From Botryotinia globosa (Eukaryota; Ascomycota; Leotiomycetes; Helotiales; Sclerotiniaceae): a stretch of DNA of 64,000 bases. Numbering within the stretch: position 1 is the stretch's first letter; each line of letters starts with the position of its first letter. Made by a program: the position numbers and the translations under genes. Location: assembly GCA_014898425.1 (NCBI GenBank), contig RCSZ01000021.1, positions 62,001-126,000 on the forward strand, given 5' to 3'. Shown here piece after piece: positions 11,176-23,766 of the stretch. The notes under the pieces were generated by a model. That model saw only the letters and a program-made list of their open reading frames with translations, did no database searches and was not told where the DNA came from.

Positions 11176-14100
11176 TTAAGGTTTGGTGACTTCCAATTGG
11201 CACGGATCACACTTGGCATGCGAGGGTAGCATCCGAGTGGATTCAAATGGCCTGTAACCATTGATGAGTCCCGTAGTTGTTTTGAGACAAATGGGTTGCT
11301 TGATATTCGTGATGTGTTTTGGCGAACTGCATTTATGGACTGAATCTGAGTCAAGGAACACTGTCATGGGTGGAAGGGACCAACTATATTCAAGGATTTC
11401 ATGCAATCCTTCCAATGACCGGTAAAGCGTCTTTACGACGCCGTTCTCAAGCAAGGCTACCAAGTGCTGATGATCAGGTGCGAGGTTGATGATTGCATTG
11501 GTTCCAAAAGATAAAGAGAATATTCTCCACTTTCGTACGGATTGCCTTGAATCTCGAAACCGAAATGTGGTAGTGAGGGACAAGCTACCCACAAAAATAT
11601 AGGGGGGGGGGCTTCAAGGTTCGAAATGAATGAGACCCACCGTCATAGAAGCAGTGATATTTGGGCAGCGAGCCATTCAGCTGGGAGATGAAGCCTTCCC
11701 TCGCATGTGTTTGGTCTCTTGACATGGAGATCTATCCTTCGGAGGTCAGGACTCATGCCGGATTTGAATTGGAGTACAGAGTAAGTGGGTGGATTGCGAC
11801 GACTACACTGTGACTCTGTGAGGTGACGGCTGTAGGAAAGACATCTGCGTGCTTGTGACTGTGTTCTCTCTTTGAGTTGCATCTACTAGTCACAAAAGTT
11901 GTTGGATGGACCATTTTTCTTCTTCAATGGAATATGCAAATGGCTTCATCGTATCTCTCGCGTTACCATCGAATAATGGGTAGCTGTCGGTTTGCAGTAG
12001 TGTATATATGAGCGGGTCATAGGTATCCTTTCGTGCATGAAAATGCAAACGCTCTTTCGCATCTCCGGAAAAATACAGAGCGATTTACGAGTATTCGGGT
12101 AATGCTTTGGCCACGGTTGACTGATTCGCGTTCCTTCAGCTATTGGAGTTGGCTCGTTTTGAAATGCCGGTATCACTGATATGAGAAGATTTCACATGCA
12201 AATATAAACTTAAATGACATCTTTTAAATGTGTCGTCTATGGTGGATCGTACATCATGAATCGTGAACCATGACAGAGATAGAGATGATGATAGTTGAAA
12301 CAACTACTATATGTAAGCAAATAGATTTGATGTCTGAAACGAGAATGAGAAGAATATCCAAATTTCAACCAGCAGTTTGAACCTATCTCCGAACCCTATG
12401 CGCTGTGTGTGCACTGCAATTGCAATTCACTACCTTTACAAATCCGAAGATGGTGAATCTCAATTCTCAACAATTCACAATCTTTCTAGAAGACCTAATA
12501 TCACGCAGAGATACCCGTTCCGCTTTGCCCTATCAATCATGCAGCCGCAGCGGGAGCGAAAAAACTTACTACGATCAGGGCTGGCGTGGCGTGGCGTAGA
12601 ACAAGGGCAAGGGCAAGGGATAACCAAATACAAAATACTACCTATCTGGGCAGTACAAGGATTGCACGACCGGAAGAACGAATCTGGTAAATCCGAGCCT
12701 TTTGAACTTTCGACATTGGCACATATTGCATATTGCACATTGCACAAGAAAGAGGTAAGAGGAGAAAGAGGAAAGGTAGAGAGGGAAAAGGCTCGGAACC
12801 TTTTCCATCACATTTTTCCCTCCCCCTTCCTTCATTGATAGATGTTGAAAATTCTCCTAAATGTCCACTTTCAAAGTCTAATCGCCTCTGGAACTTTTGT
12901 GTGTGTTCCCTAACACCTCTTCACGGCGCTTCGATAATCTGGACCCCTTTCGAACATCTTCAATGCCCCATTAATCGGTGAAAAATTCGGGGGTTCTCTC
13001 TGAACAAGCTTCAAGCTCCAAGCTGACACGCAGGACACATCACACTACAAGATATAACATGAACACTAGAATAGACGAGGCGAAACGAGACAGGCGAGAC
13101 AGACGAGACGATAGACCCAAGAGACCCAGAAGACCCAAAGAGACTGACTATCTAGTATCGATGGACCTATCTTCGTGCCCGCTGCCAGATGTTATTGAAG
13201 TGTACCTATGGATGTATCATCAATTGATCATATCGTTATTGCTCTACACAGAATTAGAATTAGTTTTCAACAAAATTTAAGGATTTCAGCGCTTCGAGAC
13301 ATCACCACTCACCATCCGTCACTCATGCATACCGACCTTTGCTGGAACAATGTTACCTATTGTGCTCATCATTCACTCCTAGAGCTCAATTTTCCCAAGC
13401 CATCTTTCTTCCTCTCTTCCTCTCTTTCCTTCCTTTTCCCTCCTTCGTACTTCCTCGTTCAACTCTTAGGTTTCATACGGGCCCTTGCGTTGATCTTCCC
13501 GTTTGTATTCTTAGCAACCATTACAAATACCCGCACATCCAGCGATTTATTCGTCAGCTCGTCTCAATGTACTCACAGACCATACGACCATGCCTTGCAT
13601 GCATATACTTCCTACTACACAGCCATAATAATTACCATATATAACTACGTTGCTAATAACTCCTGATAATCATAATCATGGATCATGGGACAGGTCAATC
13701 AAGACGATCAAGTCGATCAATTTTGTCACTTAAAGACAAACTGACGAATGCTTGATTGATAACTCGAAGTTGCCAAAAAGTAGAATTCACCTTGAGCACG
13801 TTTGGAACCTGCATGTTGTTGTTATAACGGCAGTTCCAGTTCTTCCTCTGATTACCGTGAAAAATGTCTACTCTGTAATGAGCATCGACCGCCATTGATT
13901 CCGGAGACGGACAGTCCAGCATGGGTATAGGGGTATCCGAAATAGAACTCATCTCGCCGGTTTCAAAATAGACTTTTCATTCTATTGACATAGTTCGATG
14001 CACGCAAAGATATCAATTCTGAAGAGGAAAAGTTCATTGTCCTGCTGGATTCTATTCATCGGCTTTCGATGACACCATGAGTACCGATCATTATCTATCC

Positions 14101-16498
14101 ACTCAACGTTTGGGCGATCGATTTCTAAAAGCATTCCCACACAAACTAAACACGTCAACGCCTCAACACATGGAAATATCGTCAATTCAGATGTGATGGC
14201 ATGCAAAGAGATGTACTTCACCATCATCGCAGTCAAAATACCAAAACAAATTCACCGCTGGAACCCCCCACGCTTTTGGCCGTGCGAACTTTATCATCCA
14301 CAATGCCACTATTGCTGGCACTCCACTATCAGACTTCATTTCCGTGGCATGTGTGATCCACCATTGCCCAATCACACTACATGGCTGACAATAAACTCGG
14401 AATTTCCGACGATAAATGTGAAGGCCGAAGCAAGCCACTATCCACTATGAAAACGTGCTTCTGAAAGAAACATTCATGTGGTGAAATTGGATATTCTAGA
14501 ACATTGGTCACTACCGGGTTCTTTTTATTATTCTCCGATGATGAAATTCCTACGATGCAAATTTTCGCTACCCCTTCACAAGCTCACAACCGACCACACT
14601 CACACCGCTAGCTTAGGTGTGCAAGAATCCACCTAGTTTTCTCTGGCATGGCCACATGGCAGCAACGCTGGCATGCCCATTCGGTAGGGACCGAGATTGA
14701 CACCGTATTGCTCTTTCGCCTCCAGGGGTAAATCATATTATATCTAAGAAAGTTGCTGGGCCATCGACGATAAGAAAAAAAATTCATTATCAATGAGCAC
14801 TGAGCAGGCCCTCATACAGGCCCCCATCACATATTTTCTTTATGATGGTTACAATGCGGTCAAATTTGACTCACGGTTCCGAGCCCAAGTAATCAGTTTT
14901 GCTTAAAGTTTTATCAAGGACCAAGATGGCAAGATAAGGAGCAGAGGTCAGACTTTTGGCCATAATTCGGGCATTCATTTTCAAGTATTTTTTTTTTCAT
15001 AGTGTGCATGCCAATTTTTCCTTCGAGAAGTTGTATCTAGGAGGGCTAGACCTCAAGGTTTACTTCCAGCTCAGGTCTTTTCCTCGAATTAGAATTACAC
15101 CAAGTTAGGTTTGTGAGACCCCTGGCAAGGGAAGAGCGAAATAACAGACATGTCCGAATTGTCCGTCTTCTCACTCGCAATGCTTGAAAATGCTGATATT
15201 GTTCTGGTTCTCAACAATTGCATTAAAGTTTTCTTCGTGATTGATGATCAATAACATTCTGGTTAGTCATAAAATATACAAGATTATATTATCACGCGAT
15301 CAATTGTTCGATCGCTTGAAAGACAGATTCGAAACCTTTGGGCGGAGAGACCAAATCGCAGACAGTCAAGTTGCAAGATGAAAGTACCACAAGGCGTTCT
15401 GTTTTACTACCGAAAGGATAAACCTTAAGCCGAGTAGTTCCTTTTCGCTCGGCAATGTGAAGACCTCATGGCGACGACTAAACAAGTCAGGCTTGTCGCC
15501 TTTCTATTTCTTCATTTTTGTTTAGGTTTACGTAGTGGAGGTCAGAGTGTTAGTCACCTGGTATCATCATGCAACGTGTGGAAAAAGCAATAGTTCATAC
15601 ATTTTACTTCTGTCAATACCTCAAGCTTCTAAACAATCGGTCCCCAATCCCCCATGATACAAATATATCTACTGCAAAGAGGTCTTGTCGCACGCGTCAT
15701 CTACCTTTCTGGGGTGAAAGAGTGAGACAGTCATCATTAGCTTGACAGCCTGGTGATCGTATCGGGTTTACTCTATTCTTCTACCTCTATTTTTCGGGAT
15801 CAAGTCATTACGCAGTGCACATTCAAGACTGCTATGTATCAAGCACTTTGATTAGACATATGTAGGTATGTCTACTGAGTTACACCCCATATCTCTGAAT
15901 ATCTGAGTTTGATCAGGAAAATTTGTGTGCTCATCCATCAATCAACCCCTTCTCACTTGTCGCTGAAACCCGGACCATCTATTGCTGTCGTTTGATTCTC
16001 AATCTTGTGTCTATGGATTATTTCCTACGCTTGATGTAGATGTAGATATACAATCTATTAATAGAACACCATGATGATCCAGAAACTCCAGTGATATCAA
16101 TACCCTTCACTTCCCTGTTGACCATGAATATTTTCGGCAACGATCCGACAATGCTGCGGATTAGTAATGTGATCGACAACAGCAACCCAGTTCTTGAAAC
16201 CGTGGTGACGAATCTTGGATGATTGCTTCTTTTATTAGTAACAGTTAGTGATTTGCGAACGAAGATCGATATATAGGGAGGGGGTACGGACTTTAATACT
16301 GGCTAATGTTTGCACCAAAATTCTTAGGTATTATCATAGCCTCTTTCATACTGCGTTACTGTCTCGATTGAAATTCCTCAGCAAAAAAGAGAAAAGAAAA
16401 AAAAGGCATCTTACCATTCATTCACTCCAGCTTAAAGGCGCGGAGTCTGTTGTTGGCACGATGATTGCACAAACCAGCTAACTCTCGAGCATCAAATC

Positions 16499-16913
16499 TC
16501 AAGAACTTTGATGGTAAATTTTACCAGAGAGTCTGTAGGGTATGCCTTGGGCGTATGCAATCTTACAGTGTGCAAGTTCTGGATACTGGATTCTGAGTCC
16601 CTGATTATTCATTTCGATAGTGTTCGGAATGTATTTCGCTACGTCGAATCTTAGCTGGTGGTCATGGATGACAATGAGTGCTCTGAGTGGTAGTGGGATT
16701 GGTTATCTCACTGTGCAAAGGTACTCACAGACGTAAAGATGAAGCATGTAGAAAGTATCTGCGTATTTGACGTCTGCTACACGGATGATGAAGTCCTGTT
16801 CTATTCCGCCTTCGGCTTCCGCAGGGAAAGTTTCTTTTGGAATTGGCAAAGCATGGAAAGAAAAGATCCTATTACTTCTAGTGGAGTATTCCCAATTCAA
16901 ATACTATCTGAGA
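16499..16913 (-). pseudogene. Possible orphan gene fragment
   Basis: On the reverse strand two open segments join across a 48-base GTGAGT...CAGAG intron (16728-16681). They give about 120 residues with normal-looking composition, for example ETFPAEAEGGIEQDFIIRVA and DHQLRFDVAKYIPNTIEM, ending at a TGA at 16501-16499. No start codon or credible upstream exon was found, because a TAG precedes the first segment. The next frame upstream carries a separate acidic stretch (DEEDLCSDSFSDSI) that also ends in a stop. This could be the 3' part of a decayed gene or one whose 5' exons I cannot place. I do not recognise the family. Confidence 0.3.
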
Positions 16914-17509
16914 ACGAATCACTACATAAATCCTCTTCATCTTGGAAGATTGAAGTGCTATTTCCTATGACATCTCCAATCTCCAATATATGGGTATTAT
17001 GTGTCCGCACTCGTCAAAAAATTACATTCCAAGTACTTTTAATACTTCTTGCGATCTGTCCTTGGGGTTTTTTTTCGGTGACGTACTCTCTGTTCGTTGG
17101 AGCTACGAGTGATCACAATGGATATTCACAGTAATAAGTGTACAAAACGACAACAAAATCACATACATTGATCCTCAAATCCGATAAAGGCAACGACGAA
17201 ATCTAGCTATTCTAACTTCTATACCCCCTTATAACCAATGCACCATATCCCCAGAAAATTCCGAACAACAGACAATAAATACCATCTTCTCTGGCATTCC
17301 CCTCTCAAAGCCAATGCAAGACCCTATGCAATATCCACTATCGTCTCGCTTCGTCCCCGCTAGGGGTCCAAGAACATTCACAGAGATTATCTCCACCCCA
17401 CCCCACCCCACCCAACTCCACAAATGGAAAATTTGCCTGTTGCATATTTATATATTCAAAATGAATGCTGTCGTTCAACAAATAGGAAAGCAGTTTATCA
17501 GCTCATCAA

Positions 17510-17581
17510 GCTTCTGTGGTCCAATGGTTAGGATTCCACCCTTCCAAGGTGGAGGTTCGTGTTCGATTCACGGCAGTTGCA
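17510..17581 (+). tRNA. tRNA-Gly(UCC)
   Basis: This 72-base sequence folds as a cloverleaf. The D arm is GTCC/GGAT. The anticodon stem CCACC/GGTGG carries loop CTTCCAA, anticodon TCC at 17543-17545. The T arm is TCGTG/CACGG with loop TTCGATT. Pol III A box (TGGTCCAATGG) and B box (GTTCGATTC) match, and no intron is present. The acceptor pairs GCTTCTG with CAGTTGC, which leaves two adjacent U-U mismatches at positions 3:70 and 4:69. The discriminator base is A, as usual for eukaryotic tRNA-Gly. Confidence 0.85.
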
Positions 17582-17586
17582 TTTCC

Positions 17587-17590
17587 TTTT
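17587..17590 (+). terminator. Pol III T-tract
   Basis: TTTT lies five bases after the tRNA-Gly 3' end, the normal RNA polymerase III stop. Confidence 0.7.
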
Positions 17591-18406
17591 GATGTTCTTT
17601 GGTGTTCATTTTGTTTATTTTAGTTGGTGGCGAGGTGTGTTCGGGGTGGTGTTTTGCTGATTGTTTTGCTGGTCGTCGTTGATGTGGGTAAAGTGGCCGC
17701 GGAAAGAGGGCTTTCTGGGTGCCTATTGGCTTAATTGAAGGTTGCAAACTCATAACACGGGGTTGTATGTTATAAGAGGGAGGTGGTAGTACCATCCTTT
17801 GTCCTCGGAAAAGCCTTAGGGAAGACGTTCTCACCCATCAAAAGATGGAAACCACAGGCAATCATATTGAACCGATCGAAGGCCTGAATGTATGGGTCAT
17901 CCTCATACACTCATACGCAAATCATTGATATTGAGCTTTGGACATTCGTGTTTTCGTTTTGCAGCCGGCCCAGAAAATGCCCTTTCGCTGACGTAGTGTT
18001 TGCGATTAGGAGGAGAAGTTTAACGGTTAAACAACCCGATTCAGCCAGCAGATTTCGCGTAAAAGCTCTTATTAGTCCCCAGTATCGAATCAAAACTGTG
18101 TCCTAAGATCGACCAAGTCCCAAGTCATTCAGACCACACACAAAAACTTCACGCTCCCGCCATCCCCTCTCAAGATCCCTGATTTTGTTATATGTATGTA
18201 TATAAGTCTGGTCGTACCATGATCGCACGATTCATGGGTACTCTCATTCTGGTTTATAGATTTGTCTTTGAAGCATGCATGGTATTATTTCTGCCATTTT
18301 GGACGGAGTAGAAAGGAAAGATATCGCAATTTTGTTTCCTCTAATCTTGCCCTTTACAGCTCTTCAATCGCCTGAAAAAAAAACCTCACACCTTTTCAGG
18401 TAGCGC
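17591..18406. other. Intergenic spacer
   Basis: Nothing recognised lies between the tRNA and the 3' end of the ankyrin gene. Confidence 0.5.
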
Positions 18407-19402
18407 TCAGCGATCAATCTCGATCCCAGTCGTCTCTGCTTCCAACAGATCAGCCAAACCATGATTCTTCTTAATCATGGAAAGTGGTGTTGAGCCTTTA
18501 TAATGTCCATCGTTGATGTCAGCACCGCAGTCTAGGAATATCTTGACAATGGGCAGAGAAGGCTGTGCATGAAGAAGGGCATACATCAATGGTGTGTAAC
18601 CATGGCTGTCTTTCAACTCTAGACTGGCGCCCTTTTCAATTAATAACCTGACCATATCTTCATGCCTATGACTAATAGTCCAAAACAACGCCGTCTGTCC
18701 TTTTCCATCCTTCTGATTAACGTTGGGAAGCTTTTCCAACAATAGCTTCAGCATAGCCAGCTTTCCACCTAAAATAGCCATTCCAACAGCCTTTAGCAAT
18801 AACCCGTTCTTGTCTTTGTTCTCCACCTCAGTATAAGCGCTTTGCTTCAAAAGAATTGCAATCACAGCTTCGTGCCCCCCATAAGCAGCTTTTGAGAGTA
18901 GACCATAGCCCAATTCTGTCAGTAAATCTACTTTGCCACCTTTCTCTAACAGTAACTTCACAATAGTCAAGTGTCCCTGAAAAGCAGCTTCATACAATGG
19001 TGTCGAACCACGGTCGCATTTCGCGTTGATCTCAGCACCATTTTCCAGCAATAATTTAACTATTGTCTTGTGACCATTCTTAGCAGCGTGGAATAACGGC
19101 GTCCAGCCTTGATACCCTGGCATCCTATCTCTTAGATTCGTATCCATGCCATTCTGTAAAAGAAACTCAACCATTTCTTCGCATCCGTATCGCGAGTTTG
19201 AGAGCAGCGCTGAGGCAAACCCCTTTTCTTTACAATCAAACTTGGCACCTTTTCCTATTAACAAACTCATTGTACTCACATTTCCACCACCAGCAGCTTT
19301 CATCAAGGGCGTTTCGTCACTGAAATCGACACAACTGCCTTCGGCGTCATTCTCCAGCAGCAAATCAACTACGTTCTCCTGTCCACATAAAACAGCATTC
19401 AT
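18407..19402 (-). CDS. Ankyrin-repeat protein
   Basis: An open frame of 331 residues consists almost wholly of about nine to ten ankyrin repeats of ~33 residues. Consensus blocks include GWTPLFHAAKNGHKTIVKLL, GSTPLYEAAFQGHLTIVKLL and GHEAVIAILLKQ. There is no other domain, signal peptide or membrane helix, so a cytosolic or nuclear protein-binding scaffold is the family-level expectation. The ATG used here lies inside a repeat. In-frame sequence upstream (HNRTPLMNAV, back to a TGA at 19454-19456) continues that repeat. The real start is therefore probably in an upstream exon, possibly spliced near 19440, or the gene has lost its 5' end. The partner is unknown. Confidence 0.75.
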   Translation of the reverse strand: MNAVLCGQENVVDLLLENDAEGSCVDFSDETPLMKAAGGGNVSTMSLLIGKGAKFDCKEKGFASALLSNSRYGCEEMVEFLLQNGMDTNLRDRMPGYQGWTPLFHAAKNGHKTIVKLLLENGAEINAKCDRGSTPLYEAAFQGHLTIVKLLLEKGGKVDLLTELGYGLLSKAAYGGHEAVIAILLKQSAYTEVENKDKNGLLLKAVGMAILGGKLAMLKLLLEKLPNVNQKDGKGQTALFWTISHRHEDMVRLLIEKGASLELKDSHGYTPLMYALLHAQPSLPIVKIFLDCGADINDGHYKGSTPLSMIKKNHGLADLLEAETTGIEIDR

Positions 19403-19440
19403 TAGGGGCGTTCGGTTGTGTTGGCCTCGATAATCGATCT

Positions 19441-20813
19441 CTACCCAACCCCGTCAAAACCCTATCGAACAACCTCCCCCAACTCACCCACTTACTCACA
19501 TCATCTACCCATCTAATCACTCACCTACCCCCCTTCCACTTAGAAACCCACTAACCTACTAACCCACCATCCACAATGCACTCCAAATAGACTAACAACA
19601 TACATATATCGCCCATAGCCCATAGCCCATAGCACAGTACACCCAGCACAGCACAACACATAGTACAGTACAACTACAACATCCATACCCTAAGAATAAA
19701 CGTTCATCACTCATCACCCATAACCCATAACCCATTACCCATCACTCATCCACTTTCAATTGCAATTCCAATCCCAATCTCCACATCCAGCTCAATCCCA
19801 GTCCCAACCCCCCCATCCTTCTCTACAACCATTAATCCAAGTCCCCGAACAAATCCTCAATCCCTAGTCTATATATATCCCTATCTCTGCATTTCCATTT
19901 CCATTTCCATTTCCATTTCCATCCTCCTCTTCATCACCTATTCTTCCAACACACCCTACCCCTTATTCAACCACTTCCGTTATACCTCCCTCTATATCCC
20001 CTCATCTAAAAGTACCTACTCATCAACCTACAAACCCACCATCATCTTATGCTTCACAATAGACAGAAACCTCACTCTATTTCCTCGATGCATAACTGCG
20101 CGTGAACCTAATGTGAGTAAAACACAAATTGACTATAAATGTAAAATGTATCTGATTTGAATTTTCAATTTTGTGAATTTATTTTCTGAGTTTATACAAG
20201 AAAGACTGATTGACTGACGACCATGATCCCCCATTTCCTTTCCCATCCATATCCTATTTCTCTCAAATTCCACCATCCTCTTCTGGTCCTACCTCGACAA
20301 CCGGATACCAGCTCATCTCACTTCTTCCAAGTCAATCAATCTCCCCTCGCTCCCACACCTCTCATCACATATCTTCACACCCTCATCTGAATTTCTCAAT
20401 GTGGGGGTAATATCTATGTGCAAATCGCGGAACCTTCAAATCGCCACAAAAAAAATCCCTAAGATGTGTTTCTCGAATGATAAAAACACAAAACAGAACT
20501 CCTTCGGCTCCAATCCTAATTTCCCCATCTAATTACAATAAAAGACATTATTCTCCAACTGTCAACGATCCACATTCGAAAAGACCAATTCAAGGCCAAT
20601 TCAGCACTTCTTTCGACAAAACAAATAACCATGTCCATCGTTTGACAATCACACATGGTAAATCATCGTCAAGTTAACAAAGTATGAAATCGACACCCAA
20701 TATGGACAATTGATAGGGCTTAACAGGTATGAAACCCCAAAAAATGCGCGCTCAAATGCATCAATCCAGAAAGAACAAAGTAAACATCCCTAAAGTTTTG
20801 CATCTCTTACACC
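19441..20813. other. Low-complexity intergenic spacer
   Basis: The block 19460-20110 is strongly C+A/T skewed with many degenerate tandem units: CATAGCC at about 19612-19634, CATAACC/CATTACC near 19712-19742, and (ATTTCC)n at 19891-19922. It separates two minus-strand genes, so it would hold the ankyrin promoter or missing 5' exons and the 3' UTR of the next gene. No gene is seen. Confidence 0.5.
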
Positions 20814-23120
20814 TCACATACCTTGACGCATACCCCATTCTGGTTTCAGACTCGTGGCCATATCATCCTTGGTAAAGACAATATCTTGAGGAATTTTACT
20901 GACGCGATAAGCGCCATTTTTGATCGCATTTGCTTGAACCGACGAGATTCCACTCTTGTTACTTCGGATACTACCAGCATCACTCATAGTATCTGGATCC
21001 TTGAATCTTCTTGGAGGAGCAAAATCAAGTGATGTGAAGGTACCAGATTTTCTAAACATGTGCCTGTATTACACGTCAGTTTAATGATTCTATTCTTAAA
21101 TGAGGGAATCAAACAAGGGAAAAACTTACGGGCTTGGCATTGCAGCAAGTTCATCATATGCTCCAACGATTGGTGCAAATGCTGGAAGGGCGGGTGAATA
21201 TGGTCGTCTTTCACCGAAAGGACTTTCAGATCGACCAGCAACACGATCACGGACATTTAATTCTGGTGCAAAGTCGAGTGTGTTGAGTAAAGCAAATGAA
21301 TCGTCCCTGAGCTTGGATGGGGTAGGTAACGAAGTAAGGGGTTCAGGGGGTGGCAAATTCTTTCTTGGAGATGGCACAGGACCGCGTTGAGAAGCAGATG
21401 AAGATGCTCTTGGTCCTTCGTTGAATGGCATTCTAGGAGGTCCACGCATTGAGGAACCGCCCATTGAACCATGCATAGATCGTGGAGGTGCTCCTTGGAA
21501 TCTTGGTGCACGTGGAGGTGGTGTCATAGCACGACGCGTGATGGGTTCAGCATATGGCAAAACGAAGCTGTTGGTAGCTGGATCGAAGTAAGTAGAATCT
21601 CCTGGACCAGGATAGTTCGCATTGTAATCCTCAATGTATTGACCCTTTGGTGCTGGCTTTGAGTCATCAAAATATTCCTTGTAGAAAGATCTGATTCTGT
21701 TGGCACGGGTCTCAGGATCTTCTGGAGCATCAGCTGGAGCATCGGGAGGTAATGGTCGGAAACCCATGGAAAGTCTCTTAGGGTCAAATCCAGGAGCACC
21801 CAAACCAGCTTGAGCAAATTCTTCAGGTGGGACATCCATGGAGTAACGGTTTGCCTTGTTATTTGCGATTGCGCGAGCAGGGGATGGTGGTGTAATCTCG
21901 ATTCCATCACCGTAATCACTAATCTCAGAGTTTCGGGGCTTTTGTTGCTGTTGTGGAGTAGGGTTTGAGTTCATTGGTAACGTGTTGATTGCTGGAGGGG
22001 GTGCTTTACGAGTTGCATTTGGCTTTGGTTCGGCGGGACCAGTTGGAGCAGCAGCAGAGGGATCAGAAACGATTAAGGAGCCTAGGTAATTGTTACTATC
22101 TCTGATCGCATTATATTGGTTTCCAGCATAAGATTCCCGGTCCGGATAGGGAATTGGAACGAGCATAGCAGAAGAGAAACCATTTTGGGGGCGTGTATTA
22201 CCTGGTAGACCTTTTCTGGCAGCATCTTGTGGTGGGGAAGCAGCTCGCCTTGGTTCCGCTGGCATGTTAGCAGGTGGGATCGAGTTTGATCTTGGTGGTG
22301 GAGTAAAGCCGGTTGAAGGTGGAGTTGTTCTTGACATTGCAGCAGCATTTGATAGGAGACCTTGTCCATCCGGTGGGCCAACATCGTACGCCTTGGAAGG
22401 AGCAGCGCTTGATTCAGTCATAATTGAAGATCCATTGCGGCCTTGTTTGGAACGTATAGAGGCACCTTCAACAGCTTCATGTACTGGACGATAAGGATCC
22501 TCGTTCGAATGGATTGTTCTCGAGAGCGAATGAAGGCTTTCCCTAGAATTGTGTAGTTCCGGTGGTAGTAAGTATGGACTTTTACCTCCCAGATCCAGGG
22601 ACATTTGTCGTGTTCTTACAGCACCTCCTTTCTCGTCATCAAAGTTTGAGATTCCTGATTCTCCGCCAGCAGTTCTCGAGATTCTACCCATACCAAAGTC
22701 CATATTCTTGGTTGGATCATTTATATCCTCTTCCCTAGCCTTTTTCATGTATCGTCGTTGCAGGATTGTGAATAAGATGATGGCGCCGCCGACAGGAATA
22801 CTATCACGACCAATGATTAGAGCTCGGAACAAACCCACCAGATCTTGGATGGATTAAACTTACACGATACCTAGAATAACGGGCAAAGTGTAGGCAGAAG
22901 GGCCGATAGGCTTTTCACAAGCAGCAGAAGTATCATTTGCAGCACATGTGCTTGAGGATGCGGCCGCAGAAGTTGTAGCACTTCTTACCATAAGAGCTGG
23001 ATCTGGTAACGACATTTTCAATATCGATGCAATATTACCAATATCTTCTGCAGCCGCCTCTGCTAATGGTACTCGACGTGCCAACCTAACAATATTTGCT
23101 AATCTTTGATGGTCCGCCAT
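20814..23120 (-). CDS. Single-pass membrane protein with long disordered tail
   Basis: Three exons, 23120-22864, 22800-21130 and 21063-20814, have GTAAGT donors and TAG/CAG acceptors and give 725 residues. The short N-terminal part (about 76 residues, rich in Ala, Ser and Cys) precedes one membrane helix rebuilt across intron 1 (YTLPVILGIVIPVGGAIILF). Basic residues follow the helix (LQRRYMKK), predicting the bulk of the protein in the cytoplasm. About 600 residues rich in Pro, Ser, Gly and Asn follow, with poly-proline patches such as APPPRSMHG. This layout resembles fungal cell-surface or polarity adaptor proteins with a sensor-like N-terminus. I do not recognise the family, and no signal peptide is obvious. 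Intron 1 splits the helix, so a wrong splice would destroy it. Confidence 0.75.
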
Positions 23121-23719
23121 ATTGGCATAGGTAATCCTGCTACCGAATTTGACTGATCTTGTAGGAGATATGTAAAACGTGCGATCGATTAAGAAATTAT
23201 CAAACGAGTTTGCTATTATTGTAGTCGTCTTGGGTATCTTTTTCGCTCAAAGGCAGGTGCGATTCGAATATGGTACTTTGTAAATAGCAGGCTGTGCGAG
23301 TGAAATGGGAAATTAATGCGAATGTCAGACTGGGAGGATCGATTGGTGAATTATCTTTAATTCTTTTTTCGGTATAGGACAGTCAATATGAAACAGTCGA
23401 AACGGTTGACGTAAAGTCCAAAAGTAAATAATGAAGAACTATTGAGGTTGAGAAGATAACTTTGGATTGATTGATGTTTTTACTTTTCCTCGAGAGAGTG
23501 ACTGTGGTCGGAATGATTGGGGTGTAAACGACGAATGAATGTGTTCTTGGAGGCAGTTATAATAAAAGGAATGTGACGCTTGCAAGCAAGCAAGCAAGCA
23601 AGCAGGAGAATTAACCTCCAAGAAGATGGTGATGTCTGAGAGGGATGAGGAAAAGGTCCAAGGGTTTTTGGAGGTGAAGGGGAGAGAAAGGTAAAGGAAG
23701 AAAGGTGGTTGAGAGATGG

Positions 23720-23766
23720 AGAAGGAGGAGAAGGAGGAGGAGGAGGAGGAGGAGGAGGAGGAGGAG
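23720..23766. repeat. (GGA)n microsatellite
   Basis: Mostly perfect GGA/GAG triplets lie in the upstream region of the membrane protein gene. On the minus strand this is a CCT-rich leader. Confidence 0.9.

Larger units (their letters stand above)
10062..17509. other. Long gene-poor spacer
   Basis: Seven kilobases hold no gene I can identify. Short features are a (TACT)n microsatellite near 10776-10808, a TACCTAGGTA palindrome at 11166-11175, and a GA/AGACGAGAC-rich stretch at 13075-13145. Minus-strand open frames lie at 11176-11592 (no ATG start) and 13695-14438. A better candidate for a coding remnant lies at 16499-16913 and is listed separately. The first ~700 bases probably contain the promoter and leader of the Prm10-like gene. 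Confidence 0.5.

Noticed and set aside
11176..11592. 138-residue minus-strand open frame
   Set aside because: It starts at GTG rather than ATG, and no family or intron structure supports it.
13695..14438. Three minus-strand frames with protein-like patches
   Set aside because: They lie in different frames without convincing splice junctions and match no family.
19600..19750. CCATAACC/CCATTACC runs resembling telomeric repeats
   Set aside because: The units are irregular and differ from the TTAGGG type; this is ordinary low-complexity sequence inside a spacer.
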